This document shows positions 1 through 9,472 of a stretch of 64,000 nucleotides of DNA, one piece after another. The DNA is from Coxiellaceae bacterium. GTDB taxonomy: Bacteria; Pseudomonadota; Gammaproteobacteria; Coxiellales; Coxiellaceae. A program made the translations under genes and the position numbers. Location of the stretch: positions 62,001-126,000 of the forward strand of contig JARGOB010000010.1 of assembly GCA_029212925.1 (NCBI GenBank), in the 5' to 3' direction. The notes below the pieces were generated by a model, which was not told the origin of the DNA, searched no databases, and worked only from the letters and a program-made list of their open reading frames with translations. How positions within the stretch are numbered: the first letter of the stretch is position 1; every line of letters starts with the position of its first letter.

Positions 1-452
1 TCCAGGATTAACATATTAAGATTGCTTAGTGATAGCGTGCCTTTTCGCAGGTGGTCTTCGATGCGGCCGGGTGTGCCAACAATAATATGGGCGCCATGTT
101 CAAGCGAGCCAATTTGCGGTCCAATCGATGTGCCGCCGCACAGGGTGAGCACTTTGATGTTGTGAATGCTGCGAGCCAGTTTTCGTATTTCTTTAGCTAC
201 TTGATCGGCTAATTCGCGTGTGGGGCATAACACCAGGGTTTGAATGCGAAAGCGTTTTACGTCTAATTTTTGTAATAATCCGAGGCCGAAAGCGGCTGTT
301 TTGCCTGATCCGGTTTTGGCTTGGCCGATCACGTCTTGGCCTTCTAATATAGGCGGCAGGCTTTGAGCTTGTATGGGGGTCATTGAGTGGTAACCGAGTG
401 TTTCTAGGTTACTAACCAGGTCTGACTGTAATTTTAGAGATGAAAATTTCAT
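1..452 (-). CDS. dbpA: ATP-dependent RNA helicase DbpA, N-terminal part
   Basis: DEAD-box helicase that remodels 23S rRNA during large-subunit assembly. The reading frame starts at the ATG at 452 and runs off the left edge, giving about 150 residues. Visible motifs in order are the Q-motif region (MTPIQ, about 24-28), Walker A AKTGSGKT (45-52), PTREL (77-81) and TPGR (127-130). Residue-level similarity to E. coli DbpA is high, notably around TAAFGLGLLQ and LCPTRELADQVA. The DEAD box and the C-terminal 23S-binding domain lie outside the window, so DbpA rather than another DEAD-box paralogue is inferred from the N-terminal half. Confidence 0.88.
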   Translation of the reverse strand, partial: MKFSSLKLQSDLVSNLETLGYHSMTPIQAQSLPPILEGQDVIGQAKTGSGKTAAFGLGLLQKLDVKRFRIQTLVLCPTRELADQVAKEIRKLARSIHNIKVLTLCGGTSIGPQIGSLEHGAHIIVGTPGRIEDHLRKGTLSLSNLNMLIL

Positions 453-465
453 GTGCTACCCCACA

Positions 466-498
466 ATAAAAAAGGGGCTAGCAAAGCTAACCCCTTAA
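466..498 (-). terminator. Rho-independent terminator of the cold-shock gene
   Basis: On the minus strand an 11-bp stem (AAGGGGTTAGC / GCTAGCCCCTT, one G-U pair) with a TTT loop is followed by a T-run (TTTTTT). It lies about 20 nt after the stop codon of the cold-shock gene and just before dbpA on the same strand, so it should separate the two transcripts. Confidence 0.85.
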
Positions 499-514
499 AG
501 ATCAAGTTGTTAAA

Positions 515-724
515 TTATTCAACAACGTCGATGTTTTCTGCTTGAGGTCCTTTCGCACCTTGAGTTACATCGAATTCAACTTTTTGGCCTTCAGCTAAGG
601 TTTTGAAGCCTGTGCTGTTAATAGCTTTGAAGTGTGCAAACACGTCAGGGCCATTTTCTTGTTCAATAAAGCCGAAGCCTTTAGTTTCGTTAAACCATTT
701 TACGGTTCCAGTAGATTTAGACAT
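515..724 (-). CDS. Cold-shock protein, CspA family
   Basis: Single 69-residue cold-shock domain, the normal length for the family, which binds single-stranded RNA and DNA and acts as an RNA chaperone. RNP1 (KGFGFI, 15-20) and RNP2 (DVFAHF, 27-32) are both intact. An AGGA Shine-Dalgarno lies 10 to 12 nt before the ATG. The gene has its own promoter about 130 nt upstream and its own terminator, so it is monocistronic. Which Csp paralogue it is, and whether it is cold-induced, cannot be decided from sequence; the long leader is a feature shared with cold-induced members. Confidence 0.95.
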   Translation of the reverse strand: MSKSTGTVKWFNETKGFGFIEQENGPDVFAHFKAINSTGFKTLAEGQKVEFDVTQGAKGPQAENIDVVE

Positions 725-886
725 ATTTAATATCCTATGTATATATTGTTACAAATAGCCTTATCAACAGTGATAAGACCGCTTGGCTTGAAATTTTGCT
801 ATTACTTATAAACAACTGGACGAGGTACATAAAGGTCAAACTTCGAAATGGTTATACATAATAATAAAGCCACACTTTCAGGCCAA
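725..886 (-). promoter_or_regulatory. Promoter and long leader of the cold-shock gene
   Basis: On the minus strand a -35-like TTGGCC (886-881) is separated by exactly 17 nt from a -10-like TATTAT (863-858). This predicts a start near 850 and a leader of about 125 nt, as in cspA-type genes. Within the leader, 760-777 forms a perfect 7-bp hairpin (CTTATCA / TGATAAG). The rest of the gap up to gyrA (887-1073) shows only a weak gyrA promoter candidate (TTGTCA at 926-931, TGTTAT at 950-955) and no gene. Confidence 0.5.
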
Positions 887-1073
887 GAACAGTTTACCTG
901 ATTCCAGCATTTAGTCAATGGTTTATTGTCAACTTCTTTGCATATTTGTTGTTATTTGTGAATGTGCTAATTGAGTGGGTTTTTGCCATAGAAACAAAGA
1001 CAATTCACCATATTATATGATACAATTCCGGCCTTCGATTATTACACCAACACGACACCAGAGGGCGTTATTC

Positions 1074-3626
1074 ATGGGGCAGCGGGCGAAAGAAATTATC
1101 CCAATAACCATTGAGCAGGAGCTCAAGCAATCCTACCTAGACTATGCAATGAGCGTTATCGTCGGTCGGGCTTTGCCAGACGTACGAGACGGCTTAAAGC
1201 CGGTGCATCGACGCGTTTTATTTGCGATGAATGAGCTTAATAACGATTGGAATAAGCCGCACAAAAAATCGGCACGTGTGGTCGGTGATGTGATTGGTAA
1301 GTATCACCCGCATGGTGATACAGCGGTTTATGACACGATAGTACGTATGGCGCAGCCATTTAGCTTGCGCTATCTGCTGGTTGATGGCCAGGGTAACTTT
1401 GGTTCAGTGGATGGTGATTCACCGGCGGCGATGCGATATACCGAAGTTCGTATGACCAAGTTGTCACATGCGCTATTAGCTGATTTAGAGAAAGAAACGG
1501 TTGATTATTCACCCAACTATGATGGCACTGAGATGGTGCCTGACGTGTTACCAACGCGTGCGCCAAACCTATTAATTAATGGTTCATCGGGTATTGCGGT
1601 GGGTATGGCGACGAATATACCGCCACATAATATGAATGAGGTGATTAATGCAACAATAGCGTTGATTAAAGATCCAGAATTAGACATTCGCGCGTTGATG
1701 GAATTTATTCCTGGCCCTGATTTTCCAACGGCCGGTATTATCAATGGCCGTCAGGGTATCATCTCTGCTTACCTTACCGGTCGCGGTAAGATATATGTGC
1801 GTGCTAAAACGGATATTGAAGTAAAGAATGAGCGCTCAACGATTGTTGTTAATGAGTTGCCTTACCAGGTTAATAAAGCGCGATTATTAGAAAAAATTGC
1901 TGAACTGGTTAAAGAAAAACGTTTAGAAGGCATTAGTGGTTTGCGTGACGAGTCTGATAAAGACGGCATGCGGATGGTAATTGAGTTAAAGCGCGGTGAG
2001 CAAGCGGATATCGTGCTGAATAATCTGTATAGCATGACGCAGATGCAAAGTGTGTTTGGTATTAATATTGTAGCGTTGGATAATGGCCAGCCTCGCATAT
2101 TAAATCTAAAGCAATTACTGCAGGCATTTATTCAGCATCGCCGCGAAGTAGTGACACGTCGATCGATCTTTGATTTACGTAAGGCGCGTATGCGTGCCCA
2201 TATATTAGAAGGCTGGACTATTGCGCTGAGCAATATCGATGAAATGATTGCATTGATTAAAGCGGCGAAATCACCTTCTGAAGCCAAGCAAGGTTTATTA
2301 GGGCGTACATGGGCGGCAGGTAAGGTTACTGAATTATTGGCGCGCAGTGATGCGGAGCTGACTAAACCTGAAACATTGGATGAGATTTTTGGTTTGCATG
2401 AGCTGCAATATCGATTATCGCCAGAGCAAGCTCAAGCGATACTTGAGCTTCGCTTGCATCGTTTGACAGGCCTTGAGCAAGATAAAATTCATAATGAATA
2501 CAATGAAATATTGGACAAAATAAAAGACTTAATTCACATATTGTCTGAGCCAGATTATTTGCACCAAATCATCAGTGATGAATTGATTGAAGTTAAAAAT
2601 CAATTTGGTGACGAGCGTCGCACGGTGATTGTTGATAATAGAGAAGAGTTAACGCATGAAGATTTAATTCAGGAAGAAGATCGTGTTGTTACCTTCTCAC
2701 ATTTAGGTTACGCCAAAAGCCAGTCGCTAGACAGTTATCGCGCACAAAAACGTGGTGGTAAAGGTAAGAGTGCAACGAAAGTAAAAGATGAAGATTTTGT
2801 AAAAATGATGTTGGTGGCGAATACGCATGACACGATTTTGTGTTTCTCATCGATTGGTAAAGTGTATTGGATGAAGGTATTCCATGTACCATTGGCGAGC
2901 CGCGGTGCACGTGGTCGACCAATTGTTAACTTGTTGCCGTTATCACAAGATGAGCGTATTACCGCTATTTTACCGATTAAAACCTTTGATGCGGATCACT
3001 TCATTGTGATGGCGACCAAGCAAGGTAAGATTAAGAAAGTGGCGCTGACTGAATTTGCGCGTCCGCGCAGTAACGGTAAGATTGCTGCTGACTTAAATGA
3101 AGGTGATCGATTAGTGGGTGTTGCTGTTACCGATGGTCAGCAAGATATTATGCTAATGACTAACGCGGGTAAGGCGATTCGCTTTACTGAATCCGACGTG
3201 CGTGCGATGGGCCGTGCAGCGACGGGTGTGCGTGGTATTAAGCTGAAAGATGATCAGCATGTGATTTCATTGATTATTCCTGATGAAACTAAAACGATCT
3301 TATCGGCGACTGAAAATGGCTATGGCCAACGTACCGCCGTTGCAGATTATCGTCCGATTGGGCGTGGTGGTCAGGGTGTAATTGCGATTCAAACCACGGA
3401 GCGTAATGGAGCTGTTGTCGGTTCAGTGCAGGTGTCAGAGACTGATGATGTGTTAATGATTTCAGACAAAGGCACGATGGTACGTACGCGCATTAATGAA
3501 ATTTCGGTGATCGGTCGTAACACGCAAGGTATGCGTTTGATTCGCTTATCTGAAGATGAAAAGCTGGTAGCGATTGAAAATATCGTTGAAGACGACGATG
3601 ATGAAGAAGGCGAAAGCGACGATTAG
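1074..3626 (+). CDS. gyrA: DNA gyrase subunit A
   Basis: Catalytic subunit of DNA gyrase, which introduces negative supercoils. The open frame extends upstream to 975, but the ATG at 1074 is chosen because the protein then begins MGQRAKEI, collinear with E. coli GyrA, and GAGGGC lies just upstream. It gives 850 residues. The catalytic tyrosine is Y122 (RYTE). Quinolone-pocket residues are T83 and D87; T83 is the normal residue in several gammaproteobacteria. The C-terminal domain has a GyrA box, QKRGGKG, with K in place of the usual first R. The tail is strongly acidic ([12 protein letters not shown]). Confidence 0.97.
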   Translation: MGQRAKEIIPITIEQELKQSYLDYAMSVIVGRALPDVRDGLKPVHRRVLFAMNELNNDWNKPHKKSARVVGDVIGKYHPHGDTAVYDTIVRMAQPFSLRYLLVDGQGNFGSVDGDSPAAMRYTEVRMTKLSHALLADLEKETVDYSPNYDGTEMVPDVLPTRAPNLLINGSSGIAVGMATNIPPHNMNEVINATIALIKDPELDIRALMEFIPGPDFPTAGIINGRQGIISAYLTGRGKIYVRAKTDIEVKNERSTIVVNELPYQVNKARLLEKIAELVKEKRLEGISGLRDESDKDGMRMVIELKRGEQADIVLNNLYSMTQMQSVFGINIVALDNGQPRILNLKQLLQAFIQHRREVVTRRSIFDLRKARMRAHILEGWTIALSNIDEMIALIKAAKSPSEAKQGLLGRTWAAGKVTELLARSDAELTKPETLDEIFGLHELQYRLSPEQAQAILELRLHRLTGLEQDKIHNEYNEILDKIKDLIHILSEPDYLHQIISDELIEVKNQFGDERRTVIVDNREELTHEDLIQEEDRVVTFSHLGYAKSQSLDSYRAQKRGGKGKSATKVKDEDFVKMMLVANTHDTILCFSSIGKVYWMKVFHVPLASRGARGRPIVNLLPLSQDERITAILPIKTFDADHFIVMATKQGKIKKVALTEFARPRSNGKIAADLNEGDRLVGVAVTDGQQDIMLMTNAGKAIRFTESDVRAMGRAATGVRGIKLKDDQHVISLIIPDETKTILSATENGYGQRTAVADYRPIGRGGQGVIAIQTTERNGAVVGSVQVSETDDVLMISDKGTMVRTRINEISVIGRNTQGMRLIRLSEDEKLVAIENIVEDDDDEEGESDD

Positions 3627-3629
3627 TTT

Positions 3630-3657
3630 GTCATCCCGGACTTGATCCGGGATCCAG
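3630..3657. repeat. Palindromic repeat, family A, single copy
   Basis: GTCATCCCGG(ACTTGAT)CCGGGATCCAG: an 8-bp stem (ATCCCGGA / TCCGGGAT) with a 5-nt loop in the 57-nt gap between gyrA and serC. Closely related units occur at 10244-10311 and inside thiD at 47908-47936. It starts 3 nt after the gyrA stop codon and may protect the gyrA mRNA 3' end, but no T-run follows, so it is not called as a terminator. Confidence 0.85.
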
Positions 3658-3683
3658 AGTAATGAAAAAAGGAATCCCATAAA

Positions 3684-4766
3684 ATGCCACGCGTTTTTAA
3701 TTTTTCCCCCGGTCCGGCGATGATTCCGGACGAAGTCATGCATCAAGCGCATAAAGAATTTTTAGATTATCAAGGCTTAGGCTATTCGGTAAATGAGATG
3801 TCACACCGCAGCAGTGCTTTTGTGGATATTCGTGATAGGGTCGAACAAGATCTGCGTGACCTGCTGTCTATTCCAGACAATTATCAAGTATTAATGATGC
3901 AGGGCGGCGCTACATTACAATATTCTGCCGTGCCGTTGAACTTATTAAATGGCAACACTAAAGCGGCTTATTTGCAAACCGGTAGTTGGTCTAAGCGCGG
4001 CATTAAAGAAGCGAAAAAATACTGCGATGTGAATATTGCTGCGAGTAACGAAAACCCAGCGGCCACATTCATTCCATCACCGGACACATGGAATATTGGT
4101 GGTGATGAGGCGTATTTATATTATGTCGATAACGAAACCATTGGTGGGGTCGAGTTTCATTCGATTCCAGACAGTAAAGGTTTACCATTGGTTGCGGATA
4201 TGTCATCCAATATTTTAACTAAACCGGTCGATGTCTCTAAATACGGTTTAATCTTTGCGTGTTCACAAAAAACATTGGCACCTGTCGGTATTACCCTGGT
4301 GATTGTACGTGATGATTTAATCGGTCATGAAAACCCGATAACACCAGAGATGTTGAGTTATAAAAATTTCGCTGACAGTAAATCGCTTTATAATACAATG
4401 CCGACTTTCCCTTGGTATATGGGTGGGTTGATGTGCGATTGGATTAAGCGCGAAGGTGGCTTAGAAGAAATGGATCGCCGAGCTAAGCACCGCTCAGCTA
4501 AGCTGTATGATTACATTGATCAAAGTGATTTTTATTCTAACCCGGTTGATCCGGCTTGTCGTTCGCGCGTGAATGTGCCGTTTTTATTAAAAGACGACAA
4601 CCTAAATGGTAGCTTTCTTGAAGGTGCAACTGCGGTTGGTTTGGCTAATTTAAAAGGGCATCGCACGGTAGGTGGCATGCGTGCGAGTATGTATAACTCG
4701 ATGCCGGAAGCGGGTGTTGATGCACTTTTAGCTTACATGCAAGCGTTTGAAGATAAGGCCAGTTAA
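3684..4766 (+). CDS. serC: Phosphoserine aminotransferase
   Basis: PLP enzyme converting 3-phosphohydroxypyruvate and glutamate to O-phosphoserine and 2-oxoglutarate in serine synthesis, and acting in pyridoxal phosphate synthesis. It has 360 residues, the usual length. The N-terminus FNFSPGPAMIP is diagnostic, and the PLP lysine is K196 in the context ACSQKTLAPVG. An AAGGAA ribosome site precedes the ATG. cmk follows with no gap. aroA, which in related genomes often sits between serC and cmk, is missing here. Confidence 0.95.
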   Translation: MPRVFNFSPGPAMIPDEVMHQAHKEFLDYQGLGYSVNEMSHRSSAFVDIRDRVEQDLRDLLSIPDNYQVLMMQGGATLQYSAVPLNLLNGNTKAAYLQTGSWSKRGIKEAKKYCDVNIAASNENPAATFIPSPDTWNIGGDEAYLYYVDNETIGGVEFHSIPDSKGLPLVADMSSNILTKPVDVSKYGLIFACSQKTLAPVGITLVIVRDDLIGHENPITPEMLSYKNFADSKSLYNTMPTFPWYMGGLMCDWIKREGGLEEMDRRAKHRSAKLYDYIDQSDFYSNPVDPACRSRVNVPFLLKDDNLNGSFLEGATAVGLANLKGHRTVGGMRASMYNSMPEAGVDALLAYMQAFEDKAS

Positions 4767-5465
4767 TTGTCAAAAAAAATTAAACCTCCTGTCATCACGA
4801 TTGATGGTACCAGTGGTTGTGGTAAGGGTACCTTGGCACACCTGTTAGCGGATAAATTACAATGGCACTACTTAGACAGTGGTGCGTTATATCGCATTGC
4901 GGCTTGGGCAACATTACAGGCTAATAAACAACCTGAAGATAGCGCTGAATACGGGGATTTTATTCGCCAATTAGCGATTACATTTAAATTCTGTGATAAC
5001 GAAGCCGGCTTTTTGGCCTATTGTGATAACACCGATATTAGTCGCGTGATTCGCACGGAGCAGGTGAGCCAGATGGCCTCTAAGGTGTCTGCATTGCCGG
5101 TAGTGCGTCAAGCGTTGATTCAACAACAGTATGATTTCCGTCAAATGCCAGGCTTAGTCACCGATGGGCGTGATATGGGCACGGTAGTTTTTCCTGATGC
5201 TGATGTAAAGCTTTACCTAACGGCTAATTTAAAAGAGCGTGCTAATCGTCGCTATTCGCAGTTGAAGAGTAAGGGGGAAGATGTTCAGTTGAGCGAGATT
5301 CAGTCTGAGCTTGAAAAACGTGATGCGCGTGATATGAGCCGTACAAACTCTCCGTTAAAGCCTGCTAATGATGCCTTGGTCATAGATACGAGCGAGATGA
5401 GCATTGAGCAGGTATTTGATCTCGCTATGCAGCAAGCTCGGTCATGCGACCATATAGATCATTAA
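4767..5465 (+). CDS. cmk: Cytidylate kinase
   Basis: Phosphorylates CMP and dCMP with ATP. It has 232 residues with the P-loop GTSGCGKGT (14-22), the substrate-site sequence LDSGALYR, and DGRDMGTVVFP in the CMP-binding region. The start is TTG immediately after the serC stop, suggesting translational coupling; AAGG in the end of serC can serve as the ribosome site. In most gammaproteobacteria cmk is directly followed by rpsA, but here an unknown small gene lies between them. Confidence 0.95.
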   Translation: MSKKIKPPVITIDGTSGCGKGTLAHLLADKLQWHYLDSGALYRIAAWATLQANKQPEDSAEYGDFIRQLAITFKFCDNEAGFLAYCDNTDISRVIRTEQVSQMASKVSALPVVRQALIQQQYDFRQMPGLVTDGRDMGTVVFPDADVKLYLTANLKERANRRYSQLKSKGEDVQLSEIQSELEKRDARDMSRTNSPLKPANDALVIDTSEMSIEQVFDLAMQQARSCDHIDH

Positions 5466-5561
5466 GTACAGCTTAATTGCTTGCCCAGGTATTTACATCA
5501 TTAACATAATCACTCAAAATGGCGCCATATATTATATAAATCGATAAATGGGAGTCCTATT

Positions 5562-5945
5562 ATGGCTAAGTTTATAAAATACGATGACATTAGAGATGAT
5601 GTGCAGGCATTTCTTGCGAAGAAAAATACTGACATGCCAAAAAGTTTCTTCGACACGTTTGCTGGTGTAGTTGCAAAACTTATAGCAACACTTGATGCAT
5701 CAGGGTATATTGATGCCGAGTCCGTTCTTGATAATCTAACAATGCTTCAACCGATTATTGCTGCAGGGCTATTACCCAGTGAAATGCCTGGTTCTGGGCT
5801 GTTTTCACCCTCAACTGCTGTTGGCGAAAGCCCGGTTCTGGTGCAAAAGCGCGAAATAGCTCATGAGTTACATGCACTTATCGAGAAGGTCCAAAAGGTG
5901 GCTGATGCTGCCCCTAGTGCAACGGTTGCCGCGCCAGGCAAATGA
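5562..5945 (+). CDS. Hypothetical protein between cmk and rpsA
   Basis: A 127-residue soluble protein that I do not recognise. A good ribosome site (GGGAG) precedes its ATG. The N-terminal two thirds look helical and include LDNLTMLQPIIAAGLLPSEM. A Pro/Gly/Ser-rich stretch follows, then a charged helix (KREIAHELHALIEKVQKV) and an Ala/Pro tail (AAPSATVAAPGK). No signal peptide or membrane segment is seen. Codon use resembles its neighbours, so it is probably a real gene. Its position inside an otherwise conserved ribosomal/nucleotide block is unusual. Confidence 0.7.
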   Translation: MAKFIKYDDIRDDVQAFLAKKNTDMPKSFFDTFAGVVAKLIATLDASGYIDAESVLDNLTMLQPIIAAGLLPSEMPGSGLFSPSTAVGESPVLVQKREIAHELHALIEKVQKVADAAPSATVAAPGK

Positions 5946-6007
5946 TGGTATTCTTCGCGCTTTGAATAGGCGCCTCTTAACCTTGTTTAAGCGGCAGATA
6001 CACTAAC

Positions 6008-6031
6008 CCAATATCCTCCTTATGATATTGG
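6008..6031 (+). promoter_or_regulatory. Hairpin in the rpsA leader with an anti-Shine-Dalgarno-like loop
   Basis: Perfect 8-bp stem CCAATATC / GATATTGG with the loop CTCCTTAT, 26 nt before the rpsA start codon. No Shine-Dalgarno precedes that ATG, as is known for S1 genes, whose leaders are folded and autoregulated by S1 protein. The loop with its flanking base reads CCTCCTTA, identical to the 16S rRNA 3' end. A role in rpsA control is inference. Confidence 0.45.
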
Positions 6032-6056
6032 CAACAACATACTGAGTACTATATAT

Positions 6057-7727
6057 ATGACCTCTAATGAAAGTTTTGCTGAACTATTTGAGCAAAGTTT
6101 ACTAGCTATTGATTTACGTCCAGGCGCTGTTGTATCAGCAACAATCATCGACATGCAAGGCGATCGAGTAATCGTCAATGCCGGCCTTAAATCAGATGCC
6201 TTTATTCCGCTAGCTGAATTCCGCAATGAAAAAGTAGCGGTTGGCGACCAAGTGGAAGTTGTCGTTGAAACTGTAGAAAACGGTTTTGGTGAAACTCGCT
6301 TATCACGTGAAAAAGCGAAACGCGCTAAAGTGTGGATTGCACTTGAGAAGTTACATACTGAAGATACTATCGTTATGGGTACGATTATCGAACGCGTTAA
6401 GGGTGGTTTTACTGTTGATTTAGATTCTGTGCATGCGTTCTTGCCAGGTTCATTGGTTGATATCAAACCTGTGCGTGACCCAGGTTACCTTGAAGGTAAA
6501 GAATTAGAATTCAAAATTATTAAAATGGATCACAAACGCAATAACGTTGTGGTTTCACGTCGCGCTGTAATGGAACAAGAAAGCAGTGCTGAGCGTCAAG
6601 CACGTTTAGACGAATTGCAAGAAGGTCAAGAAGTGATGGGTATCGTTAAGAACATCACAGACTACGGTGCATTCGTAGACTTAGGCGGTGTTGACGGTCT
6701 ATTGCATATCACTGATATGGCATGGAAACGTGTTCGTCATCCAAGTGAATTATTAAACGTTGGTGATGAAATCAAAGTTAAGATCCTTAAATTCGACCGT
6801 GAGAAAAACCGTGTATCACTAGGCCTGAAACAATTAGGCGAAGATCCATGGGAAAACATTGCACGTCGTTACCCAGCAAACACACGCATCTATGGTCGTA
6901 TCACTAACGTGACTGACTACGGTTGCTTTGTTGAATTGGAAGAAGGCGTTGAAGGTTTGGTTCACATGTCAGAAATGGATTGGACTAACAAAAACATTCA
7001 TCCAAGCAAAGTCGTTCAACCAGGTGATGAGGTTGAAGTGATGGTATTGGATATCAATGAAGAGCGTCGTCGTATCTCATTAGGTATTAAGCAATGTAAA
7101 ACGAATCCTTGGGATGACTTTGCAACACAACATCAAGTGGGTGAAAAAGTTAACGGTAAGATCCGTTCAATCACAGACTTTGGTGTGTTCGTTGGTTTGA
7201 CTGGCGATATCGATGGTTTGGTTCACTTGTCTGATATTTCATGGGCGCAAGCCGGTGAAGAAGCGGTACGTAACTTCAAGAAAGGTGATGAGGTTAATGC
7301 TGTGATCTTGGGCATTGATTCTGAAAGAGAGCGTATCTCTTTAGGTATCAAGCAGCTTGAAAGTGATCCTGTTGGTGAGTTTGTTGAGTCAAACAGTGAA
7401 GGCAGTGTTGTTAAAGGTACTGTAACTGAAGTTGACGCTAAGCAAGCGACATTGAGCTTGGGTGAAAACATTGATGGCGTATTGCGCATTGCTGAATTCA
7501 GCCATGATCGTACGGAAGATTTATCACAAGAAATTAAAGTGGGTGATGAGTTAGAAGTGAAGATCATCAATGTAGATCGTAAGTCACATATGGTGAACGT
7601 GTCAGTTAAAGCGTTGCAAGAAACAACACAAGAGCGTATTGAGAAAACCAATGCCGCTTCTGCAGCGACCAAGACCACTTTAGGTGACCTTCTGAAGGAA
7701 CAGATGGACAATAAAGACGAGGAATAA
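6057..7727 (+). CDS. rpsA: 30S ribosomal protein S1
   Basis: Binds mRNA and delivers it to the 30S subunit. It has 556 residues, the standard gammaproteobacterial length, with six S1 (OB-fold) repeats. The four central and C-terminal repeats show the typical [16 protein letters not shown] / [17 protein letters not shown] / [17 protein letters not shown] pattern; the last repeat is more divergent. The start [15 protein letters not shown] is collinear with E. coli S1. Codon use is strongly biased, as expected for a highly expressed gene. A repeat-rich gap and then lapAB follow downstream, as in E. coli, where ihfB usually intervenes; ihfB is absent here. Confidence 0.97.
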   Translation: MTSNESFAELFEQSLLAIDLRPGAVVSATIIDMQGDRVIVNAGLKSDAFIPLAEFRNEKVAVGDQVEVVVETVENGFGETRLSREKAKRAKVWIALEKLHTEDTIVMGTIIERVKGGFTVDLDSVHAFLPGSLVDIKPVRDPGYLEGKELEFKIIKMDHKRNNVVVSRRAVMEQESSAERQARLDELQEGQEVMGIVKNITDYGAFVDLGGVDGLLHITDMAWKRVRHPSELLNVGDEIKVKILKFDREKNRVSLGLKQLGEDPWENIARRYPANTRIYGRITNVTDYGCFVELEEGVEGLVHMSEMDWTNKNIHPSKVVQPGDEVEVMVLDINEERRRISLGIKQCKTNPWDDFATQHQVGEKVNGKIRSITDFGVFVGLTGDIDGLVHLSDISWAQAGEEAVRNFKKGDEVNAVILGIDSERERISLGIKQLESDPVGEFVESNSEGSVVKGTVTEVDAKQATLSLGENIDGVLRIAEFSHDRTEDLSQEIKVGDELEVKIINVDRKSHMVNVSVKALQETTQERIEKTNAASAATKTTLGDLLKEQMDNKDEE

Positions 7728-7745
7728 TTTTCTTTCTCGTCTCTC

Positions 7746-7874
7746 GTCAATGCGAGGAGCTTGCGACGAAGCAATCTACTTCAATCGTGAGGTTGCCACG
7801 TCGATAGAATGTTATTCTATCTCCTCGCAATGACGGCACTATATCGTCATTGCGAGCCGTCAAGCGCGGGATGA
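7746..7874. repeat. Palindromic repeat, family B, composite copy
   Basis: The gap between rpsA and lapA contains GTCAATGCGAGGAGC followed by GCGACGAAGCAATCT (7746-7777), an inverted arm CTCCTCGCAATGAC (7821-7834), and another GTCATTGCGAG arm (7846-7856) that runs into a family-A-like GCGGGATGAC end (7865-7874). This is a mosaic of two repeat families. A second family-B copy is at 12486-12564. Confidence 0.8.
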
Positions 7875-7894
7875 CAACTTACAAGGAAAAGTAA

Positions 7895-8188
7895 ATGATG
7901 CGTTATATCTACATTGCATTTTGGGCCGTTGTGGTGCTACTCGGCATCAGTTTTACTGCCTTAAACTCCCATTCCGTTTTGATTGACTATTACTTTGGAA
8001 ACGCCCATCTTGAGCTGCCCGTATTACTTTTTATAGTGTTGCTATTGGGTATTATATTGGGCATTATTGTCATGTTGCCTGTCGTGCTGCGCGCAAAGTA
8101 TCAGGCCAGGCGAGTAAAGCGCCGCATTAAACAAACCGAACAAGAAGTTGACAACTTAAGGCGTATGCCGATTCAGGAAAGTCATTAG
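7895..8188 (+). CDS. lapA: Lipopolysaccharide assembly protein A
   Basis: A 97-residue inner-membrane protein with two membrane segments (about 5-25 and 42-63) and a basic cytoplasmic tail (RAKYQARRVKRRIKQTEQEV), the layout of the LapA/DUF1049 family. LapA works with LapB in controlling lipopolysaccharide synthesis. AAGGAAAAG precedes the start; two ATGs are adjacent and the first is used here. lapB begins 1 nt after the stop, a clear operon. Confidence 0.88.
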   Translation: MMRYIYIAFWAVVVLLGISFTALNSHSVLIDYYFGNAHLELPVLLFIVLLLGIILGIIVMLPVVLRAKYQARRVKRRIKQTEQEVDNLRRMPIQESH

Positions 8189-8189
8189 T

Positions 8190-9362
8190 ATGTTGCAATA
8201 TCTTTTTTTATTATTACCTGTCGCCGCTGTTACTGGGTGGTATACCGGTAATAAACAACGGGTGACTGAGACAGGCCGTAAAAAGATGTCGGCACAGCTG
8301 CGTCGTGATTATTTTGTCGGTTTGAATTATTTGATTAACGAGCAACCGGATAAAGCGGTTGATGTGTTTGTGCGTTTGCTTGAGGTCGATAGTGATACGG
8401 TTGAAACCCATTTAGCATTGGGTAGCTTATTTCGTCGGCGTGGTGAAGTGGATCGTGCTATACGTATCCATCAAAACTTGATTGCTCGCCCGCAATTAGC
8501 AAAAGAATACCGCGTGCAGGCATTATCCGAATTAGGCCAAGATTATTTAAGTGCTGGTGTGCTGGATCGGGCCGAGCGCTTGTTTCTTGAGTTGGTGGAG
8601 CTCGGTGAAGAAAATGTAGCCAGCTTAAAGTATTTATTGCACATTTATCAGCAAGAAAAAAATTGGCAACAAGCTATAACAACAGCGCACAAGTTATCCA
8701 GTTCTGCCAATGAGCGTATGGATCATGTGATTGCGCAGTATTATTGTGAGTTGGCGCAAAAGGCCAATGCTGAGAATAATCCAACAGAAGCTGAGCGCTG
8801 TTTAAAGCGTGCTGCAGCGACTGATAGTAAATGTGTGCGTGCTAGTATAATGAAAGCTGAAATCGCGGCTGAACGTGAAGATTACCGTGCTGCTATTCGT
8901 TATTATCAGCGTATCCGCGAGCAAGACCCGGATTTTCTCACTGAAATAGTTAAGCCATTGTGTCGTTGTTACCGTGCGATGAATGATGAGCAGGGTATGG
9001 TTGATTATTTGCATGAATGTTTATTGAAATACCCACGAGTATCGATTGTATTGGCATTGTCAGATTACCTACAGAGTCGTTATGATGAGCATGCGGCGAT
9101 TGAGTTCATAGCTGAGCAAATTCAGCGCACGCCATCATTGCGTGGTTTAAAACATTTGGTTGAGTTGTATTTATTGCATGCGCATGGCGATATGGAGCAA
9201 AAGCTTTCTATTCTTGATAATTTAATGACTGAATTGTTGGCTGATAAACCGATTTACCAATGTTCGCAGTGTGGCTTTTCTGGTCAATCGATGTATTGGT
9301 TATGTCCGAGCTGCAATCAGTGGAGCTCACTTAAACCGATCCAGGGCTTGGAAGGTAGTTAA
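8190..9362 (+). CDS. lapB: Lipopolysaccharide assembly protein B (TPR protein)
   Basis: A membrane-anchored adaptor that promotes FtsH-dependent turnover of LpxC and so balances lipopolysaccharide with phospholipid synthesis. It has 390 residues: an N-terminal membrane segment (1-18), a series of TPR-like helical repeats, and a C-terminal rubredoxin-like zinc ribbon with C358, C361, C372 and C375 (CSQC and CPSC). Length and domain order match E. coli LapB. It forms an operon with lapA. Confidence 0.93.
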   Translation: MLQYLFLLLPVAAVTGWYTGNKQRVTETGRKKMSAQLRRDYFVGLNYLINEQPDKAVDVFVRLLEVDSDTVETHLALGSLFRRRGEVDRAIRIHQNLIARPQLAKEYRVQALSELGQDYLSAGVLDRAERLFLELVELGEENVASLKYLLHIYQQEKNWQQAITTAHKLSSSANERMDHVIAQYYCELAQKANAENNPTEAERCLKRAAATDSKCVRASIMKAEIAAEREDYRAAIRYYQRIREQDPDFLTEIVKPLCRCYRAMNDEQGMVDYLHECLLKYPRVSIVLALSDYLQSRYDEHAAIEFIAEQIQRTPSLRGLKHLVELYLLHAHGDMEQKLSILDNLMTELLADKPIYQCSQCGFSGQSMYWLCPSCNQWSSLKPIQGLEGS

Positions 9363-9472
9363 TCTGTATAATATGTCACCTGATAGACTTAAATATTTCA
9401 TTGTTTTATACTGAACTCGATGCGAAGGATGATTAATTTTCCATAGGAAGGGGTGAAGCAAGGAGAATTTTA

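Noticed and set aside
975..1073. N-terminal extension of GyrA by 33 residues
   Set aside because: The extension has no similarity to GyrA, and the ATG at 1074 has a ribosome site and gives a collinear N-terminus.
1320..1322. GyrA T83 as a quinolone-resistance change
   Set aside because: Thr at 83 is the normal residue in several susceptible gammaproteobacteria and D87 is unchanged.
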